From positions 1 through 6,273 of the forward strand of contig CABUWD010000116.1 of NCBI GenBank assembly GCA_902495155.1: 6,273 nucleotides of DNA, read 5' to 3'. Origin of the DNA: an uncultured Collinsella sp. (lineage in GTDB: Bacteria; Actinomycetota; Coriobacteriia; Coriobacteriales; Coriobacteriaceae). Position 1 is the first letter of the stretch; every line of letters starts with the position of its first letter. Of this stretch, positions 6,272 to 6,273 are shown piece after piece. The notes under the pieces were generated by a model, which was given only the letters and a program-made list of their open reading frames with translations, made no database searches and was not told the DNA's origin. The position numbers were made by a program, and so were the translations under genes.

Positions 6272-6273
6272 CC

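Overview
The window holds a compact protein-quality-control locus read entirely on the minus strand. In transcription order (right to left) it contains a tRNA-Leu(UAG) gene, tig (trigger factor), clpP, clpX and the first 729 codons of valS, which runs off the left edge. DNA is GC-rich with strongly G/C-ending codons. ClpX and ClpP look actinobacterial or Gram-positive, and only one clpP is present, where many Actinobacteria have a tandem clpP1-clpP2. The order tig-clpP-clpX-valS on one strand resembles the broader actinobacterial and clostridial arrangement. My best guess is a member of the Coriobacteriia, Collinsella-like. This is an inference from gene order and protein flavour, not a database match.

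Layout. 6140-6273: upstream region with an extended -10 promoter for the tRNA, two identical A/T-tract motifs and an edge hairpin. 6056-6139: tRNA-Leu with encoded CCA. 5965-6055: short spacer with a weak hairpin and a possible tig promoter. 4666-5964: tig, probably starting at TTG. 4503-4665: spacer with an 11-bp stem hairpin and a 14-bp palindrome. 3882-4502: clpP. 2474-3880: clpX, one base after the clpP stop and so probably translationally coupled. 2417-2452: strong intrinsic terminator of clpX. 2190-2416: valS leader dominated by a 113-nt inverted repeat with perfect 25-bp arms and a second 10-bp hairpin inside. 3-2189: valS, missing its 3' end.

Functional logic. Trigger factor meets nascent chains at the ribosome exit. 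ClpX recognises and unfolds substrates and passes them to the ClpP barrel for degradation. ValRS charges tRNA-Val and appears to be a separate transcription unit, because a good terminator and a structured leader lie between it and clpX. The genes are housekeeping genes. The least explained element is the nested hairpin directly in front of the valS ribosome binding site; I see no new protein system.
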